Source: Pseudoduganella violaceinigra DSM 15887 (GTDB taxonomy: Bacteria > Pseudomonadota > Gammaproteobacteria > Burkholderiales > Burkholderiaceae_D). Taken from it: a stretch of DNA of 64,000 bases. The position numbers and the translations under genes are program-made. The notes beneath the pieces were generated by a model. That model made no database searches and was not told where the DNA came from. It saw only the letters and a program-made list of their open reading frames with translations. Below, in pieces: positions 1 through 8,232 of the stretch (the first letter of the stretch is position 1; each line of letters begins with the position of its first letter). Location: assembly GCF_000425385.1 (NCBI RefSeq), contig NZ_KE384358.1:1-64000 (forward strand). The letters are read 5' to 3'.

Positions 1-2635
1 CGTCCAGCGCGAAGAATTCGCTGCGCGTTTCATACTGGCGAGGGTTGCGCGTGCTGCGGATGTAGCCGCTGTCGTAGCTGTGGGTGGTGACCAGCGGACC
101 CAGTTCGCTGTCTGCGACCGTGCGGGCTACGCGGCCCAGGGCGTCGTGCTCGGTGCTGACGCCGGGCACCGTGGCGTCGACACTGCTCACCGTGCGCTGC
201 GGGTAGGACTCAAGCACTTGTTGGCCGCCGGAGTCAAAACGGCGCACCGTGTATCGGCTGGTGTTGCCAGGGTCGGCGGCGTCGTAGATACGCGTGAGCG
301 CAGGGCGCAGCAGCCCGTCGAAGTGCACTTCTTCGGTTTGGTTGCCGGTTTGCGTCACCCGCATCCAATGCGTGCCATTCAAGCCGTAGGCGCTGCCCGA
401 CTGGCTGAAGGTTTGCGTGGTGGGCGCCCAGGCAAGCGTGTCGCCAGCAGGATGGTTGGTCAGCTTGAGGCGGCCCATGGCGTCGTAGTCGTAGCTGCTC
501 TGGAAGCCGGCTGGGTCGGTCGTGGAAGCGATCAGGCCATTGTTATTCACCACAGCGCTTTCGCTGCTGCCTTCCGGGTAGGCCACGTTTTGCGCAATGC
601 CCAGCTTGTAGTTGCTGTAGGTGGTGGTGCTGTAATTGCCGTCTTTGCGATGCCACAGCGTGCCGTCGCCGTAGTAGTCCAGCGATTCCAACTGCAAGCC
701 GAAGGCTTGGCGGCCAGTCAGGCTGGCGTGGACTGGGTGATAGCCGTAGTTCGCCATCTGCGTGCTCGTCGACACTTCGGTGACTGTCGCAGTCTGGCCA
801 ATCACCCATTTACTGGTGTTGTCGTGATAGGTGTGCAATTCACTGCGGCTGTAGCCAAGGCTGCTGGAGCGTGTGATGGCCAATGGCCGGCCCCAGGCGT
901 CGAAGTCGCCCAGTGCAGGATCAACTCGCCAGACAAAGTTGACGTCCTGCTGGACGGTGACCTTTTCGTCCAGTGGCGTGAGGTGGGACGCCAGCTCGCC
1001 GTTGCCGCGCGACTGGTAGCTGTAACCGAGCGGCTGGACATAGTTGGCGGGAGCCTTAGGGCCACGATAGCTCATGTAGACCGTGCGCAAGGGATAGCCG
1101 CCGCTGGTGGCGGCCAGGTCGTGCAGGCCGCTTTCGGTCTTCAGCAGCTTGCCTTCGTTCACACGGAAGCGGTTGCCGAAGGTGTAGCGCGTCACATTGC
1201 CTTCCGGGTCCTGGACGTTGACGACCTTGCTGTCCAGGCAAAGCTGAGCAGACGGTTCGTCAAAGCTGGCGTTGGGTGGGCCGTAGAAATTTCGCCATGT
1301 GAGCGGCGAAAGGCCCGCGCCGCTGATGGTCTTGGTCTGCAGCGCAAGGGTGTCGAAGTACATCGGATAGTGCAGATGCGGACTTTGCGTCCGCTCGTCG
1401 TCGCACTGGCGATATACAAAAGAGCGGCCATGGGTTACCGGCGCCAGCGTGAAGGTGCCTGTCGCACCGGAGGGGTGGGTCATGCTGGCGGTGAACGCAG
1501 ACGGCTGGTACATCGGCGGCGCAGTGCACCCACCATCGTTGATGTAGGAGATGGTTTGCTGCAGGTTGGCCATTTCGCCAACTTGCCACGCACTGCCATC
1601 TTGCTGCACGACGCTGCCTAGGGTGTTGCCTGAGTAGTTGTAAGTCCAGGTCCGGCTGCCATCGCTCACGGTGCTGATCTTGCCGCCGCTCCAGTTGATG
1701 GTGAGTTTGCGGCCATCGCTAGCGGTAATGGTGTTGAGTTGCCAGCGGTTGACCGGATCGTAGACGTAATTCACCGTGTTGCCGAATTTGTCGGTCACCT
1801 GGGTCGGCATGATCCATACTTCCACCCTATCCAGCACATTGCCGTCGGCAATCATTGGCTGGGGCGCCGGCGCCTTGCCGTCGACCGGCAACACCATCGC
1901 AAACGACTCCGGCGCACTGCTCGCCTTTTCCAGCGGCGTCATGCCACGAACGGCCATCCAGTCGAAACGGTATTGTGTGCCATCAGGGCTGATCGCCATG
2001 AATCCTTCGCCGGATTCGTTGGTCGCGCCGGGCGACTGCAGCGTCACGCCGCATCGCAGGGTCCACATGCCAGTTGTAATCAGCGGGTCGGCGGTACCAG
2101 TGAAAGCGCCGTTACGCTGAAGGATTTCCTGGTCCCCTGCCCCGGGTACATACAGGAAGCTGCCGTGCCAGTATTCCGTGCCGTTCCATGTGCTCCGGGA
2201 ACCCCAGCTGCCGGTCACGGTCGGCGGCACCCCAAAGCCCGAACAGCGCGATCCAGTCGGCGTCGACGGCTTGGTCCATTTTGACGCGCTGGAGAATGTG
2301 CCGTGCAGGTGGGGGATGTCGTAGTCCCAATTGCCAAATGCCTTGGCAGCTTGTATCTCCGCCCCGGTTTCCAGCCGCCGCCCCATGCTCACCTGGAGCG
2401 CGTTGTTGCTCGGCAGGCTGACGTCGGTCTGCGTGAACTCCAGTCCGCCGGTGTACATGCTGACTTTGTCGCCAAAGAGATCCGGACCGAGCGTCGTCAT
2501 GCCGGTTTGGGAGCGAATTAACTTGCCGGATTCGGCATAGATGCTGGTCGAGGCCAGCGCAGATGGGAACACGCTGGCTAAGATGGCGCCTGCTGCCGCA
2601 GCTGCGACGGCGCGAGTAGCCATGGTGAGTCGCAT
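1..2635 (-). CDS. RHS/YD-repeat secreted protein, C-terminus beyond the left edge
   Basis: Reading the minus strand from an ATG at 2635 gives an uninterrupted frame of about 878 codons that leaves the window still open. The N-terminus has a short basic stretch, an Ala-rich hydrophobic core and an ALA-ST cleavage site, so it is probably Sec-exported. After about 350 residues YD-repeat-like motifs appear (GNTVNYVYDPVNRW, SSYDYDAMGRLKL, STEHDALGRVA), as in RHS proteins that form a closed beta cocoon. An AAGGATAACC ribosome site favours 2635; an in-frame ATG at 2650 is also possible. Its start lies 20 bases after the stop of the Ig-like gene, so the two are probably cotranscribed. The variable C-terminal tip, which would show whether it is a toxin, is outside the window. 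Confidence 0.85.
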   Translation of the reverse strand, partial: MRLTMATRAVAAAAAGAILASVFPSALASTSIYAESGKLIRSQTGMTTLGPDLFGDKVSMYTGGLEFTQTDVSLPSNNALQVSMGRRLETGAEIQAAKAFGNWDYDIPHLHGTFSSASKWTKPSTPTGSRCSGFGVPPTVTGSWGSRSTWNGTEYWHGSFLYVPGAGDQEILQRNGAFTGTADPLITTGMWTLRCGVTLQSPGATNESGEGFMAISPDGTQYRFDWMAVRGMTPLEKASSAPESFAMVLPVDGKAPAPQPMIADGNVLDRVEVWIMPTQVTDKFGNTVNYVYDPVNRWQLNTITASDGRKLTINWSGGKISTVSDGSRTWTYNYSGNTLGSVVQQDGSAWQVGEMANLQQTISYINDGGCTAPPMYQPSAFTASMTHPSGATGTFTLAPVTHGRSFVYRQCDDERTQSPHLHYPMYFDTLALQTKTISGAGLSPLTWRNFYGPPNASFDEPSAQLCLDSKVVNVQDPEGNVTRYTFGNRFRVNEGKLLKTESGLHDLAATSGGYPLRTVYMSYRGPKAPANYVQPLGYSYQSRGNGELASHLTPLDEKVTVQQDVNFVWRVDPALGDFDAWGRPLAITRSSSLGYSRSELHTYHDNTSKWVIGQTATVTEVSTSTQMANYGYHPVHASLTGRQAFGLQLESLDYYGDGTLWHRKDGNYSTTTYSNYKLGIAQNVAYPEGSSESAVVNNNGLIASTTDPAGFQSSYDYDAMGRLKLTNHPAGDTLAWAPTTQTFSQSGSAYGLNGTHWMRVTQTGNQTEEVHFDGLLRPALTRIYDAADPGNTSRYTVRRFDSGGQQVLESYPQRTVSSVDATVPGVSTEHDALGRVARTVADSELGPLVTTHSYDSGYIRSTRNPRQYETRSEFFALD

Positions 2636-2655
2636 GGTTATCCTTTTCATGACGA

Positions 2656-4377
2656 TTAGTTGCAGTAGGCCGGCGCGGCCTGTGTGGTCATGGTGTCCTG
2701 CAGGGTGACGCTGCCCGCCGGGCCGGCCGCGGTCCAGGTGCAGACGGCGGGAGCTCCGGCCCATTCAGGCTTGGCTATGGCGGAGAACTGGCCTGCATTG
2801 CGCAACACAACGGAATAATTCGCATCGCTGCACTGCATGGTGACGCGGGTGGCATTGGTGGAGCTCCACGTGACGGTGTAGTTTTCGCCCGAAGTCAGGG
2901 TTGTTGGCGCATGCGATACATTGAGCGTCGGTGCTCCTGCCGCCGCGGCAAGCACATCGACCCGAACATTAGCGCTTGGGTTGCCAAAGGCTCCGGATAC
3001 CGGCTCGGTCATTTGCCATTGCAGGTTATAGGCGCCGGCGGCTACCGGCGCCTTGACGATCGCCACAAACTGGGCGTTCTGGCCTGGCAATACGACGCCG
3101 GACAAGGGGACGCGATTGAGACCCCACGTAATGTTGTTGGCGGGGCCGGTGGTGCCCAGCTGCGCATTGTTCGCGGCGGACCAGGCCAATGCACCGGTGT
3201 TCTTCATGGTCACCGAGACCTGGTAGGTCTGCCCTGCGATCATGGTGCTGGGGACGCTCTGGATCACAAACTCCGCTCCGTAGCCGGCGGTGGCCATCAT
3301 TTCAGTCGCCGTGCTCGTGCCGCCGGGCCCGGACGCGCTCCAGATGCAGGTGGATGGATAGCCGACCCATGCGGCGCTGGCGGTGCCAGAGGAAGCACCG
3401 CTCAGCGCCATGCTGTCGTTGGAGGTGAAACCTGTCCCATTGGCGGTACATACGCGCGAAAGGCTGGTAGCGTTCGAGGTGCTCCAGTTCAGCGTAAAGG
3501 ATTGGTTAGCCTGCATGGTGGACGGCGTCCGGCTGACCGAGATCTGTGGTGGCTGCGGCGGTTGGACCTTGATACTGTAAACGCCGGTCTGCTGCCCAAA
3601 CCATTCGACTGATTCACGCAGCATGCCCCATTGGGCTGTATAGATGCCGCTCATTGCGGGCGCCGTGATGTAAAAGCTAAATGTTGCAGCGCCATTCGGG
3701 GCGACGCTTGAAGGTAATGGCACGCGGTGGCCACCCCAGGTCATCGCATCGCCGACAAATCCCAGTTGGTAACCATCAGCGGCGGACCAGGTAGTGTTGC
3801 CGGTATTTGTCAGGGTGACCGATACCAGACGTGCCTCGCCGGGCCGCATGAGCAACGGCGGTGCACTCACCGCGCCTAGAGCAGCATCGTTTTTCGGCAC
3901 AACCACATTGATCATATAGACTTGGGTCGTTGAGCCGAAAAAACCGCCCCCATCGTACATCATTTGCCAAGCAAACGGATAAGTCCCCGGCGTTGTTGGA
4001 GCAACCAGGGTTGGCTGCAGCGCAAGCACATCATTGAATCGGATGGTGCCGCCGAAGTCCAGCCTGGGTTGGCCCCAATAATCGTACAGTGAGCCGACGT
4101 GATAGGAGTAGCCAGTCCAGACTGGATTACCCATATTGCGGAAGCTGATTTTAGGGGTGAAAGTTTGCCCAACGAACAATGTTGTCGGCACCCAGATGTT
4201 GAACGGCGCAGCATCCGGCGTCTGGTCCTCGGGGTCGGGCGGTGTCGCAATGGCGGGGCGAACCGTCCCGGGCTTGCCAGCCTGCGCTCCTCCGATGGCG
4301 CCCAAGTTTAATGCTGCAAAACACAACCACAATGCGAAAAGCCGCCAGCGGCCGGCAAACTTCTTCTGCCCAGACAT
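2656..4377 (-). CDS. Secreted protein with tandem NBR1-like and Ig-like domains
   Basis: This 573-residue protein begins with a clear Sec signal peptide ending in AQA at about residue 33. Three domains have the NBR1 Ig-like pattern (N-G-N/A-x-x-W, then G, R-V-P-L, a Pro-rich turn, and Y-x-x-Q-W), at roughly 50-160, 161-272 and 363-480. Two other domains of about 90 residues (273-362 and 481-573) start P-x-I/L-x-V-S, carry a TWS/NWS-S-T-N-A-T motif and have one cysteine pair each. The order is N-N-C-N-C. No catalytic residues are recognisable, so an adhesive or scaffold role outside the cytoplasm is the best inference. It precedes the RHS gene by about 20 bases, suggesting a two-gene unit in which the partner may bind or display the RHS protein. 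Confidence 0.75.
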   Translation of the reverse strand: MSGQKKFAGRWRLFALWLCFAALNLGAIGGAQAGKPGTVRPAIATPPDPEDQTPDAAPFNIWVPTTLFVGQTFTPKISFRNMGNPVWTGYSYHVGSLYDYWGQPRLDFGGTIRFNDVLALQPTLVAPTTPGTYPFAWQMMYDGGGFFGSTTQVYMINVVVPKNDAALGAVSAPPLLMRPGEARLVSVTLTNTGNTTWSAADGYQLGFVGDAMTWGGHRVPLPSSVAPNGAATFSFYITAPAMSGIYTAQWGMLRESVEWFGQQTGVYSIKVQPPQPPQISVSRTPSTMQANQSFTLNWSTSNATSLSRVCTANGTGFTSNDSMALSGASSGTASAAWVGYPSTCIWSASGPGGTSTATEMMATAGYGAEFVIQSVPSTMIAGQTYQVSVTMKNTGALAWSAANNAQLGTTGPANNITWGLNRVPLSGVVLPGQNAQFVAIVKAPVAAGAYNLQWQMTEPVSGAFGNPSANVRVDVLAAAAGAPTLNVSHAPTTLTSGENYTVTWSSTNATRVTMQCSDANYSVVLRNAGQFSAIAKPEWAGAPAVCTWTAAGPAGSVTLQDTMTTQAAPAYCN

Positions 4378-4660
4378 CCTGATTCCATGCTCTTAATTAT
4401 TTTTTAGCATAGTAGTCCATCTGACAATTAATTACAAATAAATCATCGAAGCTCTCTGCACAAATATTCGTTGTCGTTTGGCGTTGCTAGGAATTCATTG
4501 GGAGGAGCGGTGGGCTTCGTGATTGTGGTGCATGATGGCCTCCGCGATTTAGTCTATTCGGTTTGGCCTAATAAGGCTTGATCGATATCAAGTGATGTCG
4601 GGGTAACTCAACGGTCCGACAATTTTCCGGGGGATTATCTCTCCTGCAGTCCCGCCTCCT
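4378..4660. other. AT-rich intergenic region upstream of the Ig-like/RHS pair
   Basis: No credible gene is visible on either strand. The stretch is visibly richer in A and T than the core genes and probably carries the promoter of the leftward Ig-like/RHS unit. No single promoter can be picked with confidence. It ends where tRNA-Ser sequence begins, so it should be the last DNA of the inferred integrated element. Confidence 0.5.
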
Positions 4661-4706
4661 GTAGGTTCATAGCCTATCGGGGGTTCGAATCCCCCTCTCT
4701 CCGCCA
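4661..4706 (+). pseudogene. tRNA-Ser 3' fragment, probable attachment-site remnant
   Basis: The 46 bases run from a class II variable arm (GTAGG-loop-CCTATC) through a perfect T arm (GGGGGTTCGAATCCCCC) to the acceptor strand TCTCTCC, a G discriminator and an encoded CCA. The long variable arm and acceptor sequence fit tRNA-Ser. No matching GGAGAGA 5' acceptor strand or anticodon arm precedes it, so it is not a whole gene. A 3' tRNA end of this kind is the usual scar left by a tyrosine-recombinase element that integrated into the tRNA. The intact gene would be off-window to the left. Confidence 0.8.
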
Positions 4707-4712
4707 GGATTC

Positions 4713-4744
4713 AAAAAGCCCTTGTAAATCAAGGGCTTTTTTTT
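4713..4744 (+). terminator. Rho-independent terminator after the tRNA-Ser fragment
   Basis: AAAAGCCCTT pairs with AAGGGCTTTT around an eight-base loop and is followed by a run of eight T. It lies seven bases past the encoded CCA, where a tRNA terminator belongs. This supports the view that the DNA to its right was once directly downstream of an intact tRNA-Ser gene. Confidence 0.85.
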
Positions 4745-4828
4745 GGCTATCGGATCCGTAAACAGACAAGCTCAACTTCAGTAGTGGGGGCGTGGAATTG
4801 TTTTGGAATTTTTGCGCTGACAAGCACT

Positions 4829-4999
4829 CTAGTCACTAAAGGCCGATAGGCATGTGGGTCGACTAGAAATTTCTAGGTGGCTTCCGTAGGCATGGGCCTC
4901 GTTTTCGGATGCGAATGTCGTTGTGTAAATCCCATTGGGCAAGAGCTTGTGCTTGATGCGCAGCTCGTACTTATTGCCCCGTTTTCTCACCATTGCCAT
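4829..4999 (-). pseudogene. Truncated tyrosine recombinase (phage-type integrase), N-terminal fragment
   Basis: A good ribosome site (GGAGAAGCTA) precedes an ATG at 4999. The first 43 residues (MAMVRKRGNKYELRI... through NEAHAYGSHLE) match my recollection of the N-terminus of betaproteobacterial site-specific integrases, which run to several hundred residues. Homology stops at SHLE. The frame then continues for about 13 unrelated residues to a stop at 4829, so the core-binding and catalytic domains are gone. The break coincides with a perfect palindrome, CTAGAAATTTCTAG (4863-4876). It sits between the tRNA-Ser scar and the tRNA-Cys gene and is probably inactive. Confidence 0.7.
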
Positions 5000-5016
5000 T
5001 AGCTTCTCCAAGAGTC

Positions 5017-5124
5017 GGGTAGCAAGGTGACAAATAACTCGCGTCAACGGCCAACCCGCTTCAACTCGCATAAACGGCCAAACGAGGCCGTTTCAGGGTA
5101 GCGGTGCTACCCGAATGGGGTAGC
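5017..5124. repeat. Repeat cluster upstream of the integrase fragment
   Basis: GGGTAGCAA occurs at 5017 and again at 5118. GGGTAGC-GGT-GCTACCC forms a perfect inverted pair at 5096-5112, and AAACGGCC-N6-GGCCGTTT another at 5072-5093. Short direct and inverted repeats of this density in front of an integrase start are typical of arm-type recombinase or excisionase binding sites, or of a repressor operator. Which of these applies cannot be told from sequence. Confidence 0.5.
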
Positions 5125-5153
5125 AACGAGGTGGTATGAGGGTATTTGAACGT

Positions 5154-5180
5154 AAAAAAGCCGGGAAGTTCCCGGCTTTT
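5154..5180 (-). terminator. Terminator of the tRNA-Gly/tRNA-Cys transcript
   Basis: AAAAGCCGGGAA pairs with TTCCCGGCTTTT with almost no loop. In the minus-strand direction it is followed by a T run, and it lies 25 bases past the tRNA-Cys 3' end. The hairpin is nearly symmetric and may also act in the other direction. Confidence 0.85.
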
Positions 5181-5204
5181 CGCAAGCTAAGTGCTTGATT
5201 TTTT

Positions 5205-5278
5205 TGGAGGCGAGGGCCGGAATCGAACCGGCGTACACGGCTTTGCAGGCCGCTGCATAACCATTTTGCTACCCCGCC
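5205..5278 (-). tRNA. tRNA-Cys (GCA)
   Basis: The minus strand folds as a 74-base tRNA including an encoded CCA. The acceptor GGCGGGG pairs with the 3' strand CCTCGCC allowing one wobble pair, the anticodon loop is CTGCAAA with anticodon GCA, and the T arm is CCGGTTCGATTCCGG. It is the last gene of a tRNA-Gly/tRNA-Cys cluster downstream of the uvrC-pgsA region, matching the pgsA-glyW-cysT order known in E. coli. Confidence 0.95.
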
Positions 5279-5323
5279 GAAGGGGTTTCAGAGCCGCGGC
5301 AGGTCGCGTGTCTCTTGGAATTC

Positions 5324-5399
5324 TGGAGCGGGAAAAGAGTCTCGAACTCTCGACCTCAACCTTGGCAAGGTTGCGCTCTACCAACTGAGCTAGCGCCTG
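5324..5399 (-). pseudogene. Degenerate tRNA-Gly (GCC) copy with a broken acceptor stem
   Basis: From the D arm to the 3' CCA this copy is nearly identical to the two intact tRNA-Gly genes beside it, including the TTGCCAA anticodon loop. The 5' seven bases are CAGGCGC instead of GCGGGAG, while the 3' strand reads TTCCCGC. Only two Watson-Crick pairs and one wobble remain out of seven, so the acceptor stem cannot form and RNase P processing is unlikely. It may come from unequal recombination between tandem copies. Confidence 0.8.
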
Positions 5400-5412
5400 G
5401 GTTTGAAATACC

Positions 5413-5488
5413 TGGAGCGGGAGAAGAGTCTCGAACTCTCGACCTCAACCTTGGCAAGGTTGCGCTCTACCAACTGAGCTACTCCCGC
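5413..5488 (-). tRNA. tRNA-Gly (GCC)
   Basis: A complete 76-base tRNA: acceptor GCGGGAG pairs with CTCCCGC, the D arm is GCTCAGTTGGTAGAGC, the anticodon loop TTGCCAA gives GCC, and the T arm GAGAGTTCGAGACTC is followed by TCCA. It is identical to the copy at 5567-5642 and transcribed with it. Confidence 0.97.
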
Positions 5489-5566
5489 ATTTCAGAGGAA
5501 CCGCATTATCGCAGAAACATTCTCATATTTCCAGCGATTATTACCGCTGAGTTGCTGATGACTTTT

Positions 5567-5642
5567 TGGAGCGGGAGAAGAGTCTCGAACTCTCGACCTC
5601 AACCTTGGCAAGGTTGCGCTCTACCAACTGAGCTACTCCCGC
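5567..5642 (-). tRNA. tRNA-Gly (GCC), promoter-proximal copy
   Basis: The same 76-base tRNA as the next copy, with a fully paired acceptor stem and anticodon GCC. It is the first gene after a consensus promoter (5679-5706), so the order of transcription is Gly, Gly, degenerate Gly, Cys. Confidence 0.97.
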
Positions 5643-5678
5643 TTCGCATCGCTGCGTTGTCATCAACAGCAGGCCAGC

Positions 5679-5706
5679 ATTATAGATGATCTACCGGCAC
5701 TGTCAA
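5679..5706 (-). promoter_or_regulatory. Sigma-70 promoter of the tRNA-Gly/Cys cluster
   Basis: On the minus strand TTGACA and TATAAT, both perfect consensus hexamers, are separated by 16 bases and lie about 35 bases upstream of the first tRNA-Gly. Hexamers this strong are usual for stable RNA genes. The -35 box is 17 bases past the pgsA stop codon. Confidence 0.9.
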
Positions 5707-5722
5707 GGGGCAACATTGTTAT

Positions 5723-6313
5723 TTACGATAACGTGCCCGAGCGCTCCTTGATCATGGGCCACGCCTTCTTCAGGTAATAGAACATGGACCACACGGTCAG
5801 CACGCTTGCCAGCCACAGCAGCATGTGCCCAAGCACCCGGGTATCGATGGCGCCGAACAGCACGTCCTGATACAGCAGCAGCGGGATGGCCGTCATCTGG
5901 GCGGCCGTCTTGATCTTGCCGATCGAATGCACCGCCACCGATTTCGAGGCGCCGATCTGCGCCATCCATTCGCGCAGGGCGGAAATCGTGATTTCACGGC
6001 CAATGATGATCAAGGCCAGGATCGGGTGCCAGGGGTCGAGCCTCAGGTTCACGATCACCAGCAGGGCTGCGGCCACCATCAGCTTGTCGGCGACCGGGTC
6101 GAGGAAGGCGCCGAAAGCCGAGGTCTGGTTCCAGCGGCGGGCGAGGAAACCGTCGAACCAGTCCGTCACCGCGGCGACGATGAAGATCAGGGTCGCGGCG
6201 AGATTGTGTTCGTGGACGGTGAGCCAGGTTTCAGGGAGATAGAACACACCTACGACCAGGGGAATCAGCGCGACGCGCAACCAGGTCAGCAGGATCGGGA
6301 AATTGAAAGGCAT
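5723..6313 (-). CDS. pgsA: CDP-diacylglycerol--glycerol-3-phosphate 3-phosphatidyltransferase
   Basis: This integral membrane enzyme makes phosphatidylglycerol phosphate, the first committed step to phosphatidylglycerol and cardiolipin. The CDP-alcohol phosphotransferase motif D-G-x2-A-R-x8-G-x3-D-x3-D begins at Asp54, followed by several hydrophobic helices. Its 196 residues are normal for PgsA. The start at 6313 (MPFNFPILLTWLR) matches the usual N-terminus; an in-frame start 18 codons upstream would add an unlikely polar leader. It follows uvrC on the same strand with a 65-base gap and precedes the tRNA cluster, an arrangement conserved in many proteobacteria. Confidence 0.95.
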   Translation of the reverse strand: MPFNFPILLTWLRVALIPLVVGVFYLPETWLTVHEHNLAATLIFIVAAVTDWFDGFLARRWNQTSAFGAFLDPVADKLMVAAALLVIVNLRLDPWHPILALIIIGREITISALREWMAQIGASKSVAVHSIGKIKTAAQMTAIPLLLYQDVLFGAIDTRVLGHMLLWLASVLTVWSMFYYLKKAWPMIKERSGTLS

Positions 6314-6378
6314 ATGCGGTATATAGGAATTGTAATGACGCGCCGCTAGTGTATAACGGCGGCGCATGCAAAGCCACC

Positions 6379-8232
6379 CTAGTGCAACTGCCGGTAGATT
6401 TCCTCTGCCAGGGTGTCGGAAATACCCTCCACCGACTTCAGGTCTTCGATGCTCGCATTCATGACGCCTTTCAGGCCGCCGAAGCGCGACAACAGCTTCT
6501 GGCGCCGCTTGGCGCCAATGCCTTCAATCTCTTCCAGGCGCGACGTCTGGCGGGCCTTGGCGCGCTTGGCACGCATGCCGGTGATGGCGAAGCGGTGCGC
6601 TTCGTCGCGAATCATGGCCACCAGCATCAGGGCCGCGGACTCCTTGCCCAGCTCCTGCGGCTCGCGGCCATCGACGAACACCAGCGTCTCCAGACCGACG
6701 CGCCGGCCCTCGCCTTTGGCCACGCCGACGATCAGGCCGATATCCAGACCCAGTTCGACAAATACCTGGCGCGCCATTTCGACCTGGCCCTTGCCGCCGT
6801 CGATCAGCACCACGTCCGGCATCACGCCGTCGCCGCCCGCCACTTTCTCGTAGCGGCGCGTCAGCACCTGGCGCATGGCGGCGTAGTCGTCGCCCGGCGT
6901 GATGTCGTTGATGTTGTAGCGGCGGTATTCGCCGTTCTGCATCTGGTGGTGATGGAACACCACGCAGGAGGCCTGGGTCGCCTCGCCGGCCGTGTGCGAA
7001 ATGTCGAAGCATTCCACCCGCAGCGTATCGAGGTCTTCGTTTTCCAGTCCCAGCACTTCGGCCAGCGCGCGGGTGCGGGCCTGCTGCGAACCCTGCTCGG
7101 ACAGCAGCCGCGCCAGCGAGATTTCGGCGCCCTTCTGTGCCAGCTCCTGCCATTGGCGGCGCTGGCCCTGCGGCTGGAACACCAGGTGGATGCGGTGCCC
7201 GCACTGCTCCTGTAGCGCCACGATCAGCTCCGGCTGATCGAATTCAATGTTCAGGATCAGCGTGCCCGGAATCGACTTCTCCGGATAATGCTGCACCAAG
7301 AAGGCGGCCAGCACTTCCTGCTCGATCGGGCGCTCGGCCACGACTTCGGCATCCATCACATGGGTCGGGAAGTAGGCGCGGTCACCCAGGTGGCGGCCGC
7401 CGCGCACCATCGCCAGGTTGACGCAGGCGCGGCCGCCCTGCACCACCACGGCCAGGATGTCGACGTCCTGGTCGCCGGTGGTCTCCATCGATTGCTGGTG
7501 CAGCACTTTGGACAGCGACTGGATCTGGTTGCGCACCGCCGCCGCCTGCTCGAATTTGAGCTCGGTGGCGTAGGCCAGCATCTTCTGCTCCAGCTCCTCC
7601 ATCACCTCGCTCTGCCGTCCGCGCAGGAAGCGCGCCGCGTTGTTGACGTCATTGCGGTAATCTTCCGGCGCAATCAGGTCTACGCAAGGGCCGCTGCAGC
7701 GGCCGATCTGATGCAGCAGGCAGGGACGCGTGCGGTTCATGTACACGCTGTCCTCGCAGGTGCGCAGCATGAAGACCTTTTGCAGGATCTGCATCGACTC
7801 GCGCACCGCCCAGGACGAAGGGAACGGGCCGAAATACTGGTGCTTGCGGTCGACCGCGCCGCGGTAGTACACCATGCGCGGCACCTCGTCGCCAGTAATC
7901 TTCAGGTAGGGATAGCTTTTATCGTCGCGGAACAGGATGTTGTAGCGCGGCTGCAGGGCTTTGATCAGGTTGTTTTCCAGGATCAGCGCCTCGGCCTCGC
8001 TGCGCGTGACCGAGGTCTCCAGGCGCGCGATGCGCTCGACCATCAGGGCAATGCGCGGGCTCGACAGATTCTTCTGGAAATAGCTCGAGACGCGCTTCTT
8101 CAGGTCGCGCGCCTTGCCCACGTAGAGCACCTTGTCGTCGGCGTCGAAGTAGCGGTACACGCCCGGCAGGTTGGGCAGCTTGGCAACGGTGGCAAGCACC
8201 TGTTCGCGCGGGTCTGGGGTCTCTTCAGTCAT
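6379..8232 (-). CDS. uvrC: UvrABC system protein C (excinuclease subunit)
   Basis: UvrC makes both incisions during nucleotide excision repair. The 617-residue protein shows, in order, a GIY-YIG nuclease domain near the N-terminus (PGVYRY and VLYVGKA), a Cys-rich linker, a UVR helix pair ([13 protein letters not shown]), an RNase H-like C-terminal nuclease ([11 protein letters not shown]) and two helix-hairpin-helix motifs at the end (IEGIGAKRR and [11 protein letters not shown]). The start at 8232 overlaps the acpS stop by eight bases (ATGAC-TGA), implying translational coupling. An in-frame start at 8253 would lie further inside acpS. Confidence 0.97.
   Translation of the reverse strand: MTEETPDPREQVLATVAKLPNLPGVYRYFDADDKVLYVGKARDLKKRVSSYFQKNLSSPRIALMVERIARLETSVTRSEAEALILENNLIKALQPRYNILFRDDKSYPYLKITGDEVPRMVYYRGAVDRKHQYFGPFPSSWAVRESMQILQKVFMLRTCEDSVYMNRTRPCLLHQIGRCSGPCVDLIAPEDYRNDVNNAARFLRGRQSEVMEELEQKMLAYATELKFEQAAAVRNQIQSLSKVLHQQSMETTGDQDVDILAVVVQGGRACVNLAMVRGGRHLGDRAYFPTHVMDAEVVAERPIEQEVLAAFLVQHYPEKSIPGTLILNIEFDQPELIVALQEQCGHRIHLVFQPQGQRRQWQELAQKGAEISLARLLSEQGSQQARTRALAEVLGLENEDLDTLRVECFDISHTAGEATQASCVVFHHHQMQNGEYRRYNINDITPGDDYAAMRQVLTRRYEKVAGGDGVMPDVVLIDGGKGQVEMARQVFVELGLDIGLIVGVAKGEGRRVGLETLVFVDGREPQELGKESAALMLVAMIRDEAHRFAITGMRAKRAKARQTSRLEEIEGIGAKRRQKLLSRFGGLKGVMNASIEDLKSVEGISDTLAEEIYRQLH

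Noticed and set aside
80-1621. Long plus-strand open frame of 513 codons
   Set aside because: It lies exactly antisense to the RHS frame and its translation is a Val/Ala/Arg/His-rich shadow without domains.
5315-5689. 124-codon plus-strand frame over the tRNA cluster
   Set aside because: It is a repeated translation of the tRNA-Gly complements (VSNSRPQPWQGCALPTE) and not a gene.
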